DNA from: Xiphydria camelus
Taxonomy: Eukaryota > Arthropoda > Insecta > Hymenoptera > Xiphydriidae
Reading direction: 5' to 3'
DNA: 64,000 nucleotides
Assembly: GCA_963678675.1 (NCBI GenBank)
Contig: OY783192.1
Coordinates: 1,684,001-1,748,000 of the forward strand
Position 1 is the stretch's first letter. The number at the start of each line of letters is the position of its first letter. The notes beneath the pieces are model-generated. The model was not told the DNA's origin. It saw nothing but the letters and a program-made list of their open reading frames with translations, and made no database searches. Below, piece after piece: positions 48,840-60,756 of this stretch. The position numbers and the translations under genes were made by a program.

Positions 48840-48925
48840 GTGTGGTTTGAATAAAGTTTCGTTGCCGAATATCTCGTAACTCGGATTTATCCAACCTAAA
48901 ACTGGTGACCCCGACGTGATCCAGC
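48840..48925 (+). mobile_element. LTR-retrotransposon remnant: LTR edge and tRNA-Trp PBS
   Basis: TGGTGACCCCGACGTGAT at 48903-48920 is the complement of the 3' end of animal tRNA-Trp (CACGTCGGGGTCA plus CCA), the primer-binding site used by many insect Gypsy-type elements. It follows directly on sequence with a poly-A signal, AATAAA (48850-48855), and CGAATATCTCGTAACT, as expected for the 3' edge of a 5' LTR. No gag-pol frame follows, so the element is deleted or solo-derived. The LTR left edge is not determined (perhaps about 48590). Confidence 0.6.
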
Positions 48926-48960
48926 GAAGAAGATCCGTCATCCTGCAGCATCGCATGCCC

Positions 48961-49020
48961 ACGCCTCGATACGACGTCACAGCCACGTACACGCCTCGAT
49001 ACGACGTCACGGCTCACGTA
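48961..49020 (+). repeat. two tandem 30-bp units with CGACGTCAC
   Basis: ACGCCTCGATACGACGTCAC followed by AGCCACGTAC occurs twice in a row (48961-48990 and 48991-49020, slightly changed at the end). Each carries a CRE/E-box-like word (GACGTCAC, CACGTA). It lies downstream of the PBS, in what would be the leader of the retroelement. Confidence 0.75.
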
Positions 49021-49068
49021 CATGCACGCTCTTTGCGTGCATTCGAGGCGACTCGCCTTCATTGCTCC

Positions 49069-49210
49069 TGTGGCGGCCCGACACCAGGTGGCGCCAACCT
49101 CTCTCGGCTCTCGGTAGTCCGGCAACGGTTCAGTTACTATATAAAAGCGCCATAGAGGGTCTAAGGCAGGAGTCGGCCTAGCCTTACTGACGAGTCTACA
49201 GGTCGACTCC
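49069..49210 (+). promoter_or_regulatory. TATA-box promoter, probably LTR U3/R
   Basis: TGTGGCGGCCCGACACCAGG at 49069 has the TGT start usual for LTRs. A strong TATA box, TATATAAAAG (49138-49147), follows about 70 bp later, with ATAGAGGGTCTAAGGC beyond. Promoter-like order is visible directly; assignment to an LTR rests on the nearby PBS. It could instead be an unrelated intronic promoter. Confidence 0.45.
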
Positions 49211-49427
49211 GGGACAGCTGCCGTTGCAGATGCAGCTTTCGTTGCTACTGCTGATGCTGTAGCAGATGCAGTAGCAGCTGTAATTACTGCGGCTTCGGTT
49301 GTGACTCGCCGTGGAAGGTGGAATATTTGCCTCTTCCAGAAGTCGATACGGCCAGTGCCGGGACATACGATAAAAATTGTACTGACCTCACTTTTACGAT
49401 AGAATTTCGAATTAGTTCGCGAATCTC

Positions 49428-49774
49428 CGACGATCGTAACTAGGAATAATCGTATTACTTAGACGATAAACGTGGACACGAAAATGTGGATACGATGTCT
49501 ATCTGGCGTCATTACAGCAAACTAAATCTTTCGATTTTACCCTATTAGAAGATCCGGTCATTTTTAGACCGTTCGTAGATAGATAAATGACCCGCGTTGG
49601 GACTCGTGGAGGTGGGACGTATTGGAGCAAAATTATGTATATACATATGTAAATCTTATATTATGAAAACCTTCGTCCAAAAACAGTTATTTCAAGACGC
49701 AGAGAAATGTTAATTTTTATTACATCGTATTAGTTTGAGGTATTATCTAATTCGTTGACGATACGTACATTATC
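49428..49774 (+). repeat. M14 unclassified 347-bp repeat, copy 2
   Basis: Second copy of the repeat at 23209, same orientation and length. Its flanks differ: the LTR-like remnant lies upstream and an AT-rich short tandem (ATGTTTACGA.TTCTA, 49811-49856) downstream. Similarity ends abruptly at both edges, which supports a discrete mobile unit rather than a segmental duplication. Confidence 0.8.
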
Positions 49775-52390
49775 ATTCCTTGTAAAAAATACTTAGTCGA
49801 CAATAAAAATATGTTTACGACTTCTAGATTTTATGTTTACGATTTCTAAGTTTTATAAAAAATACACCGGAATATAAATGAAATGTTTTACGTAAAGCGA
49901 CGAAAAATCGTCGACAGTAAAAAAGTGTTCACAACCATCGGAGATCGGCACAAGGATGGGATAGGCACGCGGCACAGGCGCTGAGCATTGTTCGATGAAA
50001 CGCCGCGCCTGAACGGTGCACTTTCGCCCTTCGTCTCGACGAGAGGAACGCGCGTTTCGCTCCTCTCGCCGGGCCAACGATAGTTGGTCTATAGATGAAA
50101 TCTCATTTCGCATAATGAAAATTGGCGGATGTCCTCGGACTACGCGCGGAGAATGTACACGCGGCGCCGCGAGAGCGGAAGTATATATAAGCCCTGGAGG
50201 AGGATTCCCTCTTCCCTTCGGGTGTACGTAAGCCGTCTCTCAGTCATTCTCCTCGATCCACCGTGGCCCTCGCCATCTCCCACTTCTGTCGAGAGAAAAT
50301 AAGGGAAGAAAGAACCTAATTTCTAGCTCCCCCCCAGCGATTCGTTTCTCCGCAGCCGCGCGGCAGCAACACCGCCGAAGCAATACGGCGCCGCGCGGGG
50401 ATGAATTACAATGAAACCGGAGAAACACCCTCGCGAACCTCGCGCGTGACGCCACGTCGCGTTAAAATTGCTCCTCGGTACCCGCTACAACCCCCGGCGT
50501 CCGCCACCGACAATAACGCGTGCCGCGAAGAGACACCACGCGGTAGGGAAGAGCGTCTCGAATTATATCCTAATTTGTCAACGAAAGGGAAAGAGAAAAA
50601 AGAGGGCGACGATGGCCCGTTAGGAATCCGCGAAGGGTGTGACGTGCGCGCAGTGTACTAAATGGATTCTTTGTAATCTCATTTGTGCCGACTGAGTGAT
50701 ATTAATGATTCGGAGGGACTCATCGGGGACCCGGAGATATTCGTTTCCATCCGTAACGCGGAATATCTAATCGTTAAATATTGGAGCGGAGGATCGAGAC
50801 CGGCTCACGCCCAATTAGTCTTCGGTTAGTCGCCTTTTCTCGTCGACTAGTTTCGTCTTCTCATCTCTCTCCCTTCGCAGTTGACTCTCCCCTCTCTCGC
50901 TCAACTCGTTCTCCAATATTCATCCCCCTCTCCACCCGCCGTTCCTCCGTTCGTTAAATCCACTCTGGAAACGCTGCAGGTCCGCGTCTATAGATTGCTT
51001 TACCCCCGAGCAAACAAATCCACGCGACGGCAAGATCGCGAGGATAACGGAATTAAGACTGTCTGCAAGGGCGCGCCTGCAGAGAGTTTCGCGTCCGCGG
51101 CTCGACGAAACGGAATTGGCCGGCTGAAGTTAATTGAATAGCACGTAGCCAGGCGGCGGCATTGTCTTCCGGAATCAAGTTTGCGCGCGCCCTCTCTTCG
51201 CCCTTCCTGCGGGACGACTGGTTGGTGCCCTTCCTCCCTCTCTGTTCACTCTTCCAGCACTTACTTCACCGCGGTAACTCGGGCCCGCGTACGTTTTACT
51301 TTCGCGTTGAATACAGCGGGGATCCGGGCGAGGTCGAGGGGCGCCGGGAGCGGGGACTGTCGATACGGGGCCGCACGGGAGGGTGCTGCTTCGGGAGCCG
51401 AGCTAGCAGGGGGGAGGGAAGGAGGAAAATGGTAGCAGCAATGTGAGAAAGAATATTCACCCGCTCCCCACCAGTCCTCGACTAAGGGGCTAAGTAGGTA
51501 CTTAGACGACGCAGCCAGCACGAGATGGAAATCGTTTCGAGATCGAGAAATCGTTTCGCGCGGAGCGCTCGAATAGCGGGGCTACCACTCTTTTTCTTTC
51601 TCTCTCTCTCTCTCTCTCTCCAGTTCTGGTAGGCGGTACATTACATGTACACATATATATATCCGAGTATGAGGCTGTGGGGCGAAACGAGCGACGCACG
51701 TGGAAGGAGCGAAGCGAGAGAAATAGAAAGAAAGAGAAAGACAGAGAGAGTCGGAGCAGAGAGAAGGAGATATTACCAGGGGTGAGCCAGACACTTGATA
51801 CCGTCGCGCTACAAGGCGGGGGAGAAGGGGCTGCCGCGTGCGGCGACGGGGTGCAACTTGAGATGGAAAAAAATGGCGATGATTTAGGAGCAGAGCCGCG
51901 TCTGCTATCCACCCCGACGTCCCATTCGGGAGAATTTATTTCCCCGCGAGCGTTGATTTTACGTCCGGGACGCGCGGCCTACGCGCGGACTTCAACGGGG
52001 CGAGGCTCGCTGCGAGTGTAACTGGAGAGACAACGGTAAGCCCTTATGTGGCAGGTCGCCTGGTCGACGGTTGGAGGGGGGAGGGGAGAAATGACTGTTG
52101 TTTAGCAAACTTTCGGGACATATTAGTTTCGAAGTTCTCGATGATCGAGAGTGGGCCGCTCTGCTTGACGTATTAGCTTTACGTAGCCACTCGGACGGAC
52201 CCCTAAATGTTTTTTCTCAGGGGGAAAACGGAGATAAATTATCATCGTCCTCGGCCGAGACGATAGCGGGTTGTTTTGTGGTCTCGTCCTTTCAGAGAAT
52301 GTTATGAACAGGCTGACAATTGCCGAGGGACTTTTCGTAATGTAATCAAAGAGTTCGCGCTCTACCAAAATACTTTTCTATAATTATATT
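49775..52390. other. no recognisable gene; CpG-rich, CT tract
   Basis: 50000-50650 and 51150-52035 are CpG-rich, with a (TC) tract at about 51598-51620. A strong donor-like CAACG/GTAAGC at 52035/52036 follows the second block, so a non-coding exon is conceivable. No protein-coding gene is supported. Confidence 0.45.
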
Positions 52391-52440
52391 TGCCGGATAT
52401 CTCAAAATATTAGTTGGAGTAAGATGGATCACCCCCCATC

Positions 52441-52514
52441 GCAGGGGCAGCGCTATACTTCAATCCCGACAGCCGAAAGTTTTTCGGAGTCACTGCGCGC
52501 ATAGCCGCCCCTGC
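52441..52514. repeat. inverted repeat GCAGGGGC...GCCCCTGC
   Basis: GCAGGGGCAGCGCTAT at 52441 pairs with ATAGCCGCCCCTGC ending 52514. The loop contains a smaller CCGAAAGTTTTTCGG hairpin. TAGCCGCCCCTGC also occurs exactly at 18680-18692 in the centre of the 18272 foldback, so this may be a fragment of a related element. Confidence 0.5.
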
Positions 52515-53267
52515 AACCAGATAATTCGTCTTTCTCCGCTGTTAATCTTGGGACATCTGGTATGTCGATGAAAGCACCGTCATCAAATTGGAGCGAGATG
52601 ATCTACGCTCGATCGAGACGCCATTGTCCCTCGGAATTCCGCGAAGCGAGGATCCGTCGACCCCGAGACGAGAAAAGGAGATGAGCTGTAAATCGAGATT
52701 AGGCACTTGATTATTCGAGGGGAGTACCTTAATGGGAAGGAAGTTCCGGGGGTGGTTTCGCATTTTATTTAGCGTCCACGCTGGGGGAAGGTTTCCCCGT
52801 GACGACGGTCCTCCGTTGCCATCCGAGGGATGAATTTAAGGGAAGAGGAAAAAAAATTAATTTTGGCCGAAAATAATAGCTTTTAGCCCGGAACTTCGTT
52901 CGCTCCTTCCTCGCTCTTTTTCGGTGTACCTACGCGGAGTATGATTTAAAAGTCGGGAAGGAAAGGGGACGTGCAGGAGGGAGAAGGAGTGATCCTACGA
53001 CTCACGGTCGCTGCCGTGCAATTAAAACCACGCTGCCTGCTGGAGAGGGAATGCGAACAACCTACGAAACCTTATAATTACGAGATAATGTAATTGAGCT
53101 AGAGAGGCGGAGGTGAGAAGGAAGGGGAAATGCTGGACTCTCAGCGAGGGGAGTGAATAGCGCGGGGACCTTCTGAAATTGGATGCTGCTTTCTCTCGCT
53201 ACGCTGTCTTCTCGGCACTGTGACTGTACGCAATATTAAAAGAAAGATTTGGTGAATTCCACCAAAT

Positions 53268-53422
53268 CAGAGTTGAATACAGCCGAGTCTTGTTATACGA
53301 GTTGGTTATTTTAGCATAAATTTATACTAAGGAAGACAATTTTTTGAATTGAAATAGCTGAAAAAGAAAATGATAATTACTTTGAGCTAGGAAATGACGA
53401 GGGTCCGCTGTATTCAACTCTG
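53268..53422. mobile_element. 155-bp MITE with CAGAGTTGAATACAGC ends
   Basis: CAGAGTTGAATACAGCCGAG at the left, with CCGCTGTATTCAACTCTG at the right as its inverse (about 18 bp TIR, one mismatch). The interior is AT-rich and non-coding. A small perfect hairpin ATTTGGTG/CACCAAAT touches the left edge. The CAG end and size suit a Tc1/mariner-type MITE, but no TA duplication is clear. Confidence 0.65.
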
Positions 53423-55444
53423 CTTTAGTCGAATCGACTCGAGACTTCTTTTTAGTCTAGATTTTTCACTGACGTCGAACGAGTGTCTCGAATGAACTGT
53501 AAAAAGTTGCCCTCTCCGAGAATATAACGATGATGATGATGATTGCGCTGTGTGCAAAAAAACTACCGCGAAAAAGAAAATCAATACCGACGCGAACAGA
53601 AACGCGCGAGGCACCAATACGCAGAAATGTCGTCCGCCGCGATTCTTGCGCGATATATCGGAGGATATGGAGCGGGGCGATACGAAGCGGGGGTGCAGGA
53701 ATGCAAGGGTTGCTCGACACTGCCTCAGCCCCTGCATTTCCAGACGTGGCGGCATTCAGCTTCCCCTTCCTGCGCGCGTCCTCGACGCTTCTCCTACCCT
53801 AGAGCAACCCCTATATTAAAACTACCGCTTCACCGCGTTAGGGTGGGGGCGCACGGGGAGTCAGCGTGAGCTGACTTATAGATCGCACATGATCCGAGTG
53901 ACAAGCTTCGCTCCGCTACGGTTTATTAAAGTTTCGCCTCCGCTCGTGCGGACTCGACGCAAATCGCTGCACTTTGCGCAACCGTCGCGACGCTCGGCGG
54001 CAGTAGCTTGACAATCGGAAGCGGGAAATGGGGAATGAGACGCGCGCCGAAGAGTTTCTTTCCTCTTCGCGTTCCTATTCGGAAATATTGGATTCACGAG
54101 GAAATATTCTCAACTCGTATGCAGCTCGGATTTGGAGATGGAAGTAATTTTTATCTCTATTTCTATAAGTAGTAAATGCATAACCACGAATCCTTAAGTA
54201 TGTAGTTTTTTTTCGGAAATAGATATTTTCACGATTTAACTGTACTGGGAAAAGAGCTTATTTACAGTTAATATACGTATACTTTTAATTCTGGCGAAAG
54301 AAATATTTCTTTCAGCTAAGTCAATATTTATTAGCTATTACTCTATTTCTGTTTGAATGGAAGAGACGTTCTAATAATTAATATATATTTACTTGACCCG
54401 ATGAAATATTTTTTTTCACCGTAATGACAATATATTTATTAAATACAAATAAACTCTTCTCTAAGTGCGATTGGAATTAATAATTTGAGAAAACTTGCAA
54501 AATGCAAAAGGCAGCGATTTTTTACTACTCTTCTCTCTCGCTCGTTTCCCACGAGGCGCGCGCCATGATTTTCTTCGTAGTAAGGGCAACCGCGTCGATT
54601 TCAAATCTTTGTTGTCGGATGTTCACCCCGAGCGAATCTTGTACCACGGAATCGATCGGTGGCCGGAAAACCTCGAGTGGTCTGACGAAAACCGACGAGG
54701 CTAAATGATTGGCAAACTTTGATGAACGAGCGTCGATGAGAGGGGGAGAATTCGAACGAAGGAGCTGGCGATTGATGACAAATCGACGCAAGAGAGAGAA
54801 AGAGAGAAGTCTCGAAAGCTTCATTTATTTTCCCGCGAGCTTCGGTCCTGAGAAATGTTCCACGTTATAAAGGTTCTGAATACCTACATCGATTCGGATT
54901 ATCTCATTTATCCGTCCTATGCGGCGTGCTTCACCCGGCGGTCTCTCTACTTATTACTTCAGCGCTCGGGGCATTATAAAATTCGATCAGATTCGTCGGT
55001 TATCCTCTAGAACTTGTATTCGTGGCGATAACACATTAATGAGATACGCGACTACAATAACGTAGATTTTAACCAGATTCAATTGCAGAAGATCTCATTC
55101 GACTAGCTATAGAGATGAGATTTGCGAGTGTGACCCTTCCACCGATTGAACTCTCACGATTCGAATTTCGAAAGCTGTTACAATTCTAACAAATTTTCGT
55201 CGTTATGGCAGACTGTTACTGAGCATTCGATTCTGGCCTCACCGATTCGAATTATTCCATTTTACCACGTCGTTTCCTCCGGTTCAACGGTAACTTTCCG
55301 TACCTCACCCCCGAGCTATCGGTTTTCATAGGCCACACTAAAACCGATTCAGCGTGCTCCCCTTCTTCATCTTTCTTTTCTTTTCAATCGGCTTGAGGTA
55401 CGCGCTTATGTACCAGTATCCAATAGTTCGGCTTTAACACTAAT
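53423..55444. other. no recognisable gene (53.4-55.4 kb)
   Basis: Mixed composition. Short AT-rich stretches at about 54120-54480 look like decayed repeats but cannot be assigned. Open frames around 53530-53870 overlap in all three frames and lack domains. Confidence 0.55.
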
Positions 55445-55777
55445 TTTTTTAATTGCAGATTCAAAAGATTTGAACAAATTTATTTACCTCGTATTTTTTT
55501 ATTCTTCATTTTCTGTGTTATTTAAGCTGGAAAACGATATTTAAAAATGCAAGTACGTCATCGTCCAGTAAGACTATCTCCCTTGCACTCGTTGTTTAAT
55601 ATAAAAGCGTCTCTCTGGCTTTTCGACGACGTCACAATCTCGTAAATAGAAGAGCACTTATAATTTTATGAATGGTTATCTTTTCGGACCATTTCTTTTT
55701 CGTTTGTTATTGCATATATATATAAGGATTACAAATTAAATTTAAAAATATGAATATTTTTTTTATGTTAAGACCGA
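55445..55777 (+). repeat. M16 unclassified dispersed repeat, copy 2
   Basis: Diverged copy of 13085-13416 in the same orientation. It retains TACGTCATCGT, CTTGCACTCGTTG, AGCGTCTCTCTGGCTTTTCGA, CGACGTCACAA and CACTTATAATTTT. The order of blocks is unchanged. The two copies are 42 kb apart, one upstream of IRSp53 and one in its intron 2. Confidence 0.75.
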
Positions 55778-56190
55778 GAATACCTCTTTAATCCCTTTAG
55801 TCACTCTTCCCAAAATGCATGACGAAAAAAGATGCAGCGCGTTATTGGAATCGTAATGAGGAGTTTTTATACAAATTAGTACTAATGACGTAAGCCACGT
55901 ACATATCTTCTTGACTACAATGTGAATGCTGCGAAATTAGACTCATGGAGCAGAGAGGGATACACGAAGAAAGCGAGGAGCCGAGGGGCAAACTGCTATG
56001 CGTAAACGACAGTTCGTAAATACATATATTTGATGTCGTTCTCAAACAGATTGGCTTCCAAACTACGAACGACTTCGCCCCCGGTGACGCGTTAGCAATG
56101 TAGATGCGGAGGCTGCGCGGATGTAACCGTAACACACCGCGAGTCACGCTGATGTAAATGTGGCTGCTGTTGAAAAAGGGCGAGGCTTTA

Positions 56191-56230
<40 letters not shown>

Positions 56231-59200
56231 TTCTCTTTTTCGTTCCTCTTCGCTTTGCAATGTAAATACTTTGCCGCGCCGCGGGAAAACGGCTCTCTGA
56301 TTGTTTTCTCGAGGGCAAAAAATACGCGCGGTGTACCCCAGCTGCGGTGTCGGGGTATAATTAGGTTCCTGAATTATTGATGACGTCGCGAGGCTTACCG
56401 TGGAACGACGAGTAAAATTTAGATTTTTTCATACCAGTCCGACTTGCGTTCAAAGAGGGTGATAACGCGTCTCGATTGTTTTCAACGTGGAAGTTTCTCG
56501 GGGAGAGAGAGGGTAGCTTTCTTGCGCGCGCACTAAAAGAAAATCTTACAGTGATTCGAAACTTACATCTGCTCGATAGAATTAAATTTTCGGACTAATC
56601 GAACTATAACCGATTTGATATCTACGGAATCATTTCTCTCGAAGATACCATTCCCTACACGACGTTACGAATATCCTTTAAAGAAGATCCGTGGGCTCAC
56701 TCAAAGGAGATGCGGAGGGGGTGCATCCCTTTTTCCAGCCTTTTCACATACGATCTCGCACGCGCGCCTTCTCATCTGTATACCTATATTTTCCAATAAG
56801 AGCATCGAGGTATAACTCGAGTTTAATCAAGAGGAATAGTGGAGGCGGGCGATAAGACGTAAATATCCTATGAGGTGGTGTAATCCGAAAAGAATCGACG
56901 CGGGGAATCCGTGGGCGGAGAATGGATACGAAGGGGAAAGTATAGGGTCCCGGAGGCGCGTGGCGGTCAAAGATTCAGGACGCTTTCCACGGCCGCTCTC
57001 TTTTCTCGCGAACCGAAATCGAGAGGGGGAATTGGAATTTCTGTAGTTGGGATACGGAGAGCGAGCGTGCCGGGGGTTGCGGAGGGGGCGTATCTCGTAA
57101 AAAGGTCGGGGGACGAGACGTTCCTCGTTGAGACCAAGACGGTAACGAGTTCGGCTTCGTCAGCCCCGTTCAACCCTTTCAACTTACCCCGCGTCCCGTC
57201 AAGTTGCAGAGAATCGCGTGCCCCTCTGCAGGCCGGCCGCAAACAAGAGTGGGAGGGGTAATTTCGGTCTTGCTCAGCATTTCCAGCCGGTCCACCGACC
57301 CTGGGCCAACCCCTCGTAATCAACCCTGCAGCGTTCACACGCGGTCACTGCCAACCGGCGGCGTGTTTCCACGTGGCACGGTTTCCGTTACGCACGCGGG
57401 GTTGTCGCGCGACTCCGCGTCGCCTCTGGGTCCGCCAAGGCGATCGGAGAGGGGTAGTTGACCCTTGCTCCTGAAATACGCTGCGCGAGTCAACGGGGGC
57501 GCCGTTTCGAAGAGCAGTGGTAGTTTCGGGACGTGGCGGGATGCTCGGCGTGCGAAGAGGAGCGTTAAAGAAACAAACGGAAGCCAACGGGGGTAGTTTT
57601 GGCGCTTCCTCGTTGCCCCAGTTTCGCGCATCTCCTCCCTCGCGCGCTCCCTGCGCCGCCACACCTCTCTTTCCACTCTTTTATCCCGCGTCCCTACAGC
57701 CGAGCCTCCGCGCCGCTAGGCTAAACGTTACGCTTTCCAGACGAGAGGAGCGCGAGCCGAATTTGTGCTTCGTTTGCACGGTACACAGAAGCGCTCGCGA
57801 AAGGACAAGCGGAGCGTGAATTATGGTATTCTCGAGCGCACCCCCTATTTATATATTGTTTCGTCCTGCCCGTACGCTTGCCGCGCACCGTTTGTTCGGC
57901 ATCGTGACCCTCATTTCTCTCGGTAACTCGGTGTCGTAACCGTCGTCGCAATCGAAACCCCTTGGAATGTAAGGTTCCGCTCTAAAGCCCGCTTCTCGTC
58001 TCTTTCTCGAACTCATTCGCTTTTTCCACACGCAGATCCGTGCAGGGCACTTTAAACTTTTCCACTTTCGAAACTGACTGCGAGTTTTCTCAGTCGCTTG
58101 ATGTATATAGGGACCGGTTAAAATGCCGGTCGTAGAAACGCAAATTTAAGGACTACTACCGGCGAGAGGGTTCTTATATTTCGTCTCTCTCTCTCTCTCT
58201 TGTTTACCCGCTATGTACGCACATACGTACGAATAGGTATAGCACTCAGACCGCGTTGCCGTAAAATTTCCCGCGATTAGAGGTCAGTCGGCTAAACGAG
58301 AGTTCGACATTCGCTCGCCGTGGACTACTTGAAACTTCAGGACGAGTTCTCCGCGAGCCACCCTCGCGAAAGCCGTGGTACGCGAAGCGAGGTCCGTGCC
58401 AGGGTTCCCTCGGTAATACGTTTAAACCCTCGCTTCGTTACACTAATTTCAATATCCGTTAATGACGCATTCACACGTCGCGACCGTTTTGCGCCGAACC
58501 GCCTCAATATGCACACGCGGGACAAGTGCTCCTGCGCAGTGACTGGCGCGTGTCGAGTTTACCGAGTCGAAGGGCGCGGAGAATTTCAGCTTCGGAGCTT
58601 CAACCCCCGCGGGTATATCGGGATCCGGCACACATAGTCGCCGATGCGTGTCTCGCGCAAGAGGAGTTTCCTGCGGTCTGATCATCTCTTCTCCATCCCC
58701 CTCCACTCGCTCTTCCGTCACCTCTCGTGTCTCCCTTCCTCGCGCACCCTCCGCTCCTGCTCCGAGTGTTGCGCGGGAGAATGGCACGCGTCCTTAGGGC
58801 GCGTCTCGATATTGGAAAGGCGATCGCTCGTCGCGGCGCAAAGCGAAATTCGTCCGCCTTTCACGTCACGTCCGCAAATGGCCTATATTATCCTAAATCT
58901 TGGGGTGGCGCGCATGTTCTTCGCGAGGGTGAACGTCGTATACCGGCAATGTTGGTCCCTGTACGCAGATGGCGGATCTTCCCAGGAGGTCAACGGGGTC
59001 GCGAGTCACCCCAGACGGCGAAACGCGGCTGTTACGATGGAACGGAGATGGAGAACAGACGCCCTTTGCGAGGAGGGTGGTAGCGAGCTCGCGTAATTGC
59101 GTAGATTATTGCGTGGGTTCTCTCGTATACCAGTGGGGTGCCTATATATATATAGGTATACGGACGCGCGCCATTTCCGATGGACTTTGGACCGATCGCG

Positions 59201-59296
59201 TGACGATGGCTCTTTCGATGTCGATCCTTCCAATCTCCTTATCCCCCGGAAAATAATCCGATGACGGAGGGAGAAAGAGGGAACGAGAGAATTTCG
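55778..59296. other. no recognisable gene; CT tract and CpG-rich blocks
   Basis: A (CT)n tract lies at 56191-56226. CpG-rich blocks at about 56880-57760 and 58290-59100 give many overlapping frames. None has a recognisable domain or a phase-1 splice structure consistent with IRSp53. Confidence 0.5.
56191..56226 (+). repeat. (CT)18 microsatellite
   Basis: Uninterrupted CT repeat in intron 2, followed by GTGTTTCTC. It is the opposite purine/pyrimidine orientation to the (GA)77 tract. Confidence 0.9.
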
Positions 59297-59398
59297 ACGG
59301 TAGCTGGTGAGAAAAGAGCAGAGCAGAGGAGAGGTCAGAAAGTCGATTAGTATCTATATACTCAGACTCGACTTCTCGACCTCCTCTTCGGCTACCGT
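59297..59398. other. 102-nt imperfect hairpin
   Basis: ACGGTAGC (59297-59304) pairs with GCTACCGT (59391-59398). Further in, GAGGTC and AAGTCGA pair with TCGACTT and GACCTC, separated by small internal loops. It is a pre-miRNA-sized structure in intron 2 but has an asymmetric bulge of about 16 nt. It may be a small RNA hairpin or the remains of a palindromic element. Confidence 0.35.
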
Positions 59399-60530
59399 TC
59401 TTTCAATTCCTCTAATCTAGTCTTATCTAATCTGGTCGGGTACGATGAAGGAGTGGGAGGTGAATTGAATCGGTCCTCGGACATACGTAGAGGACGATTT
59501 TTATCGAAATCCAAGGAGGGCATGATTGTCTTCTTCGATTTCTATGTGAATTGTTTAATAGATTAGAAAATCGAATCAGAAAAAAATGTCATGATTTATA
59601 ACTTGAGTCAAGTTAGGCAAATTTCCACTCAACAATAAGGTTCAACGTATTTATCTTACAAAATTCAATGCGAACTACAGAGTACGATAAGTAGAAATCG
59701 CTTTCGACTTAAAAGCGGGTCAAGTCAAACAAACTTTGTCATTCGTCTCCGTAAAACCGGCCTCTTCAGTCACGAAGTTATCCCGGCAATTGAAGCAGTC
59801 TTGGGGTTTACGGTATTTCGCTTGCACAGAGCTCCTCGTGCGGATGTAAAGCTAAAGTTTTACGATTCTCGTAACGCGCTAAAGGTTAAGTTGAAGTTCT
59901 CCATCCGAGTGTTCGCACTCCTCCCTTTTTCTCCTTTTCAATGGCTTTAGAAATAACGCTGCGTGCCGATTTCGATTGGCCTATGGGAAAATGGATGCAC
60001 CGTTCCCACATGGTCCCGACGTACCGTATACACGTGATCCCGCTCTTTTCCATCCCCGTTCGACGGCGCGGGAGCTTAATTTTCAATTATCGGCAAATCC
60101 ACGCCAGGAACGAAAACTAAATTGGATTCCGACGAGCCCCGCGCGCGCCACCGAGACAGGTCAAACGAGCCGAGCAGACGACAGAGCGCGAGCAAGTATA
60201 ACGAAAGCGGTAAACGTAATTACCAACAACAACAAGTGGGAATAACAATTAACACCCCAACGGGCGGTAGCCTCTTTGTCAACTGCCTGCTTCGGTAACT
60301 TGGAGCCGCACCAAGAGAGAAACGCGGCTGCTTAACTTGGAATTACCCCCGAATGAGGATAAGCGACACGGAGTCGCAATTAAGATATTCTGGAATAGTC
60401 ACGGAAGATTTGTGTTAATTCTTGCTCTCGGGGAGGGTTGGATTTTGGGGCTTGATAAATTTGCCTCTCTCACATTCTCTTAAGGGCTATAAAATAATTA
60501 CTAATTATTTATAGAAGAGACTAGAGTGTA

Positions 60531-60756
60531 TGCATTAAGAAACAAATTTGCTTAATCTAAATAAACGGATCTTATGGATAGTCCTAATAATACATTTATT
60601 CGATTCGAATGAATACCGATTTGATCCAAATAATATTCAATTAAATCGATAATATTTATATACGTCCAATTGATATTCATTCTAGTCGAACAAATGCGCT
60701 CTTAGGACTATTCAAAAACGCATTTAATTGACACGAATAATGTTTTTCTCAGTGTA
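60531..60756. mobile_element. M4 palindromic MITE copy 2
   Basis: Matches 46629-46857 through TAAATAAACGGATC, TGGATAGTCCTAATAATA, ATTCGATTCGAATGAATACC, CTCTTAGGACTATTCAAAAA and GTTTTTCTCAGTGTA. Same orientation. The left end (GCATTAAGAAACAAATTTG) is eroded compared with the right. Confidence 0.82.

Noticed and set aside
53248..53267. Perfect ATTTGGTG/CACCAAAT hairpin
   Set aside because: Considered as a terminator or regulatory site. There is no gene context, and an 8-bp stem in a 64-kb eukaryotic window is unremarkable apart from its position beside a MITE.
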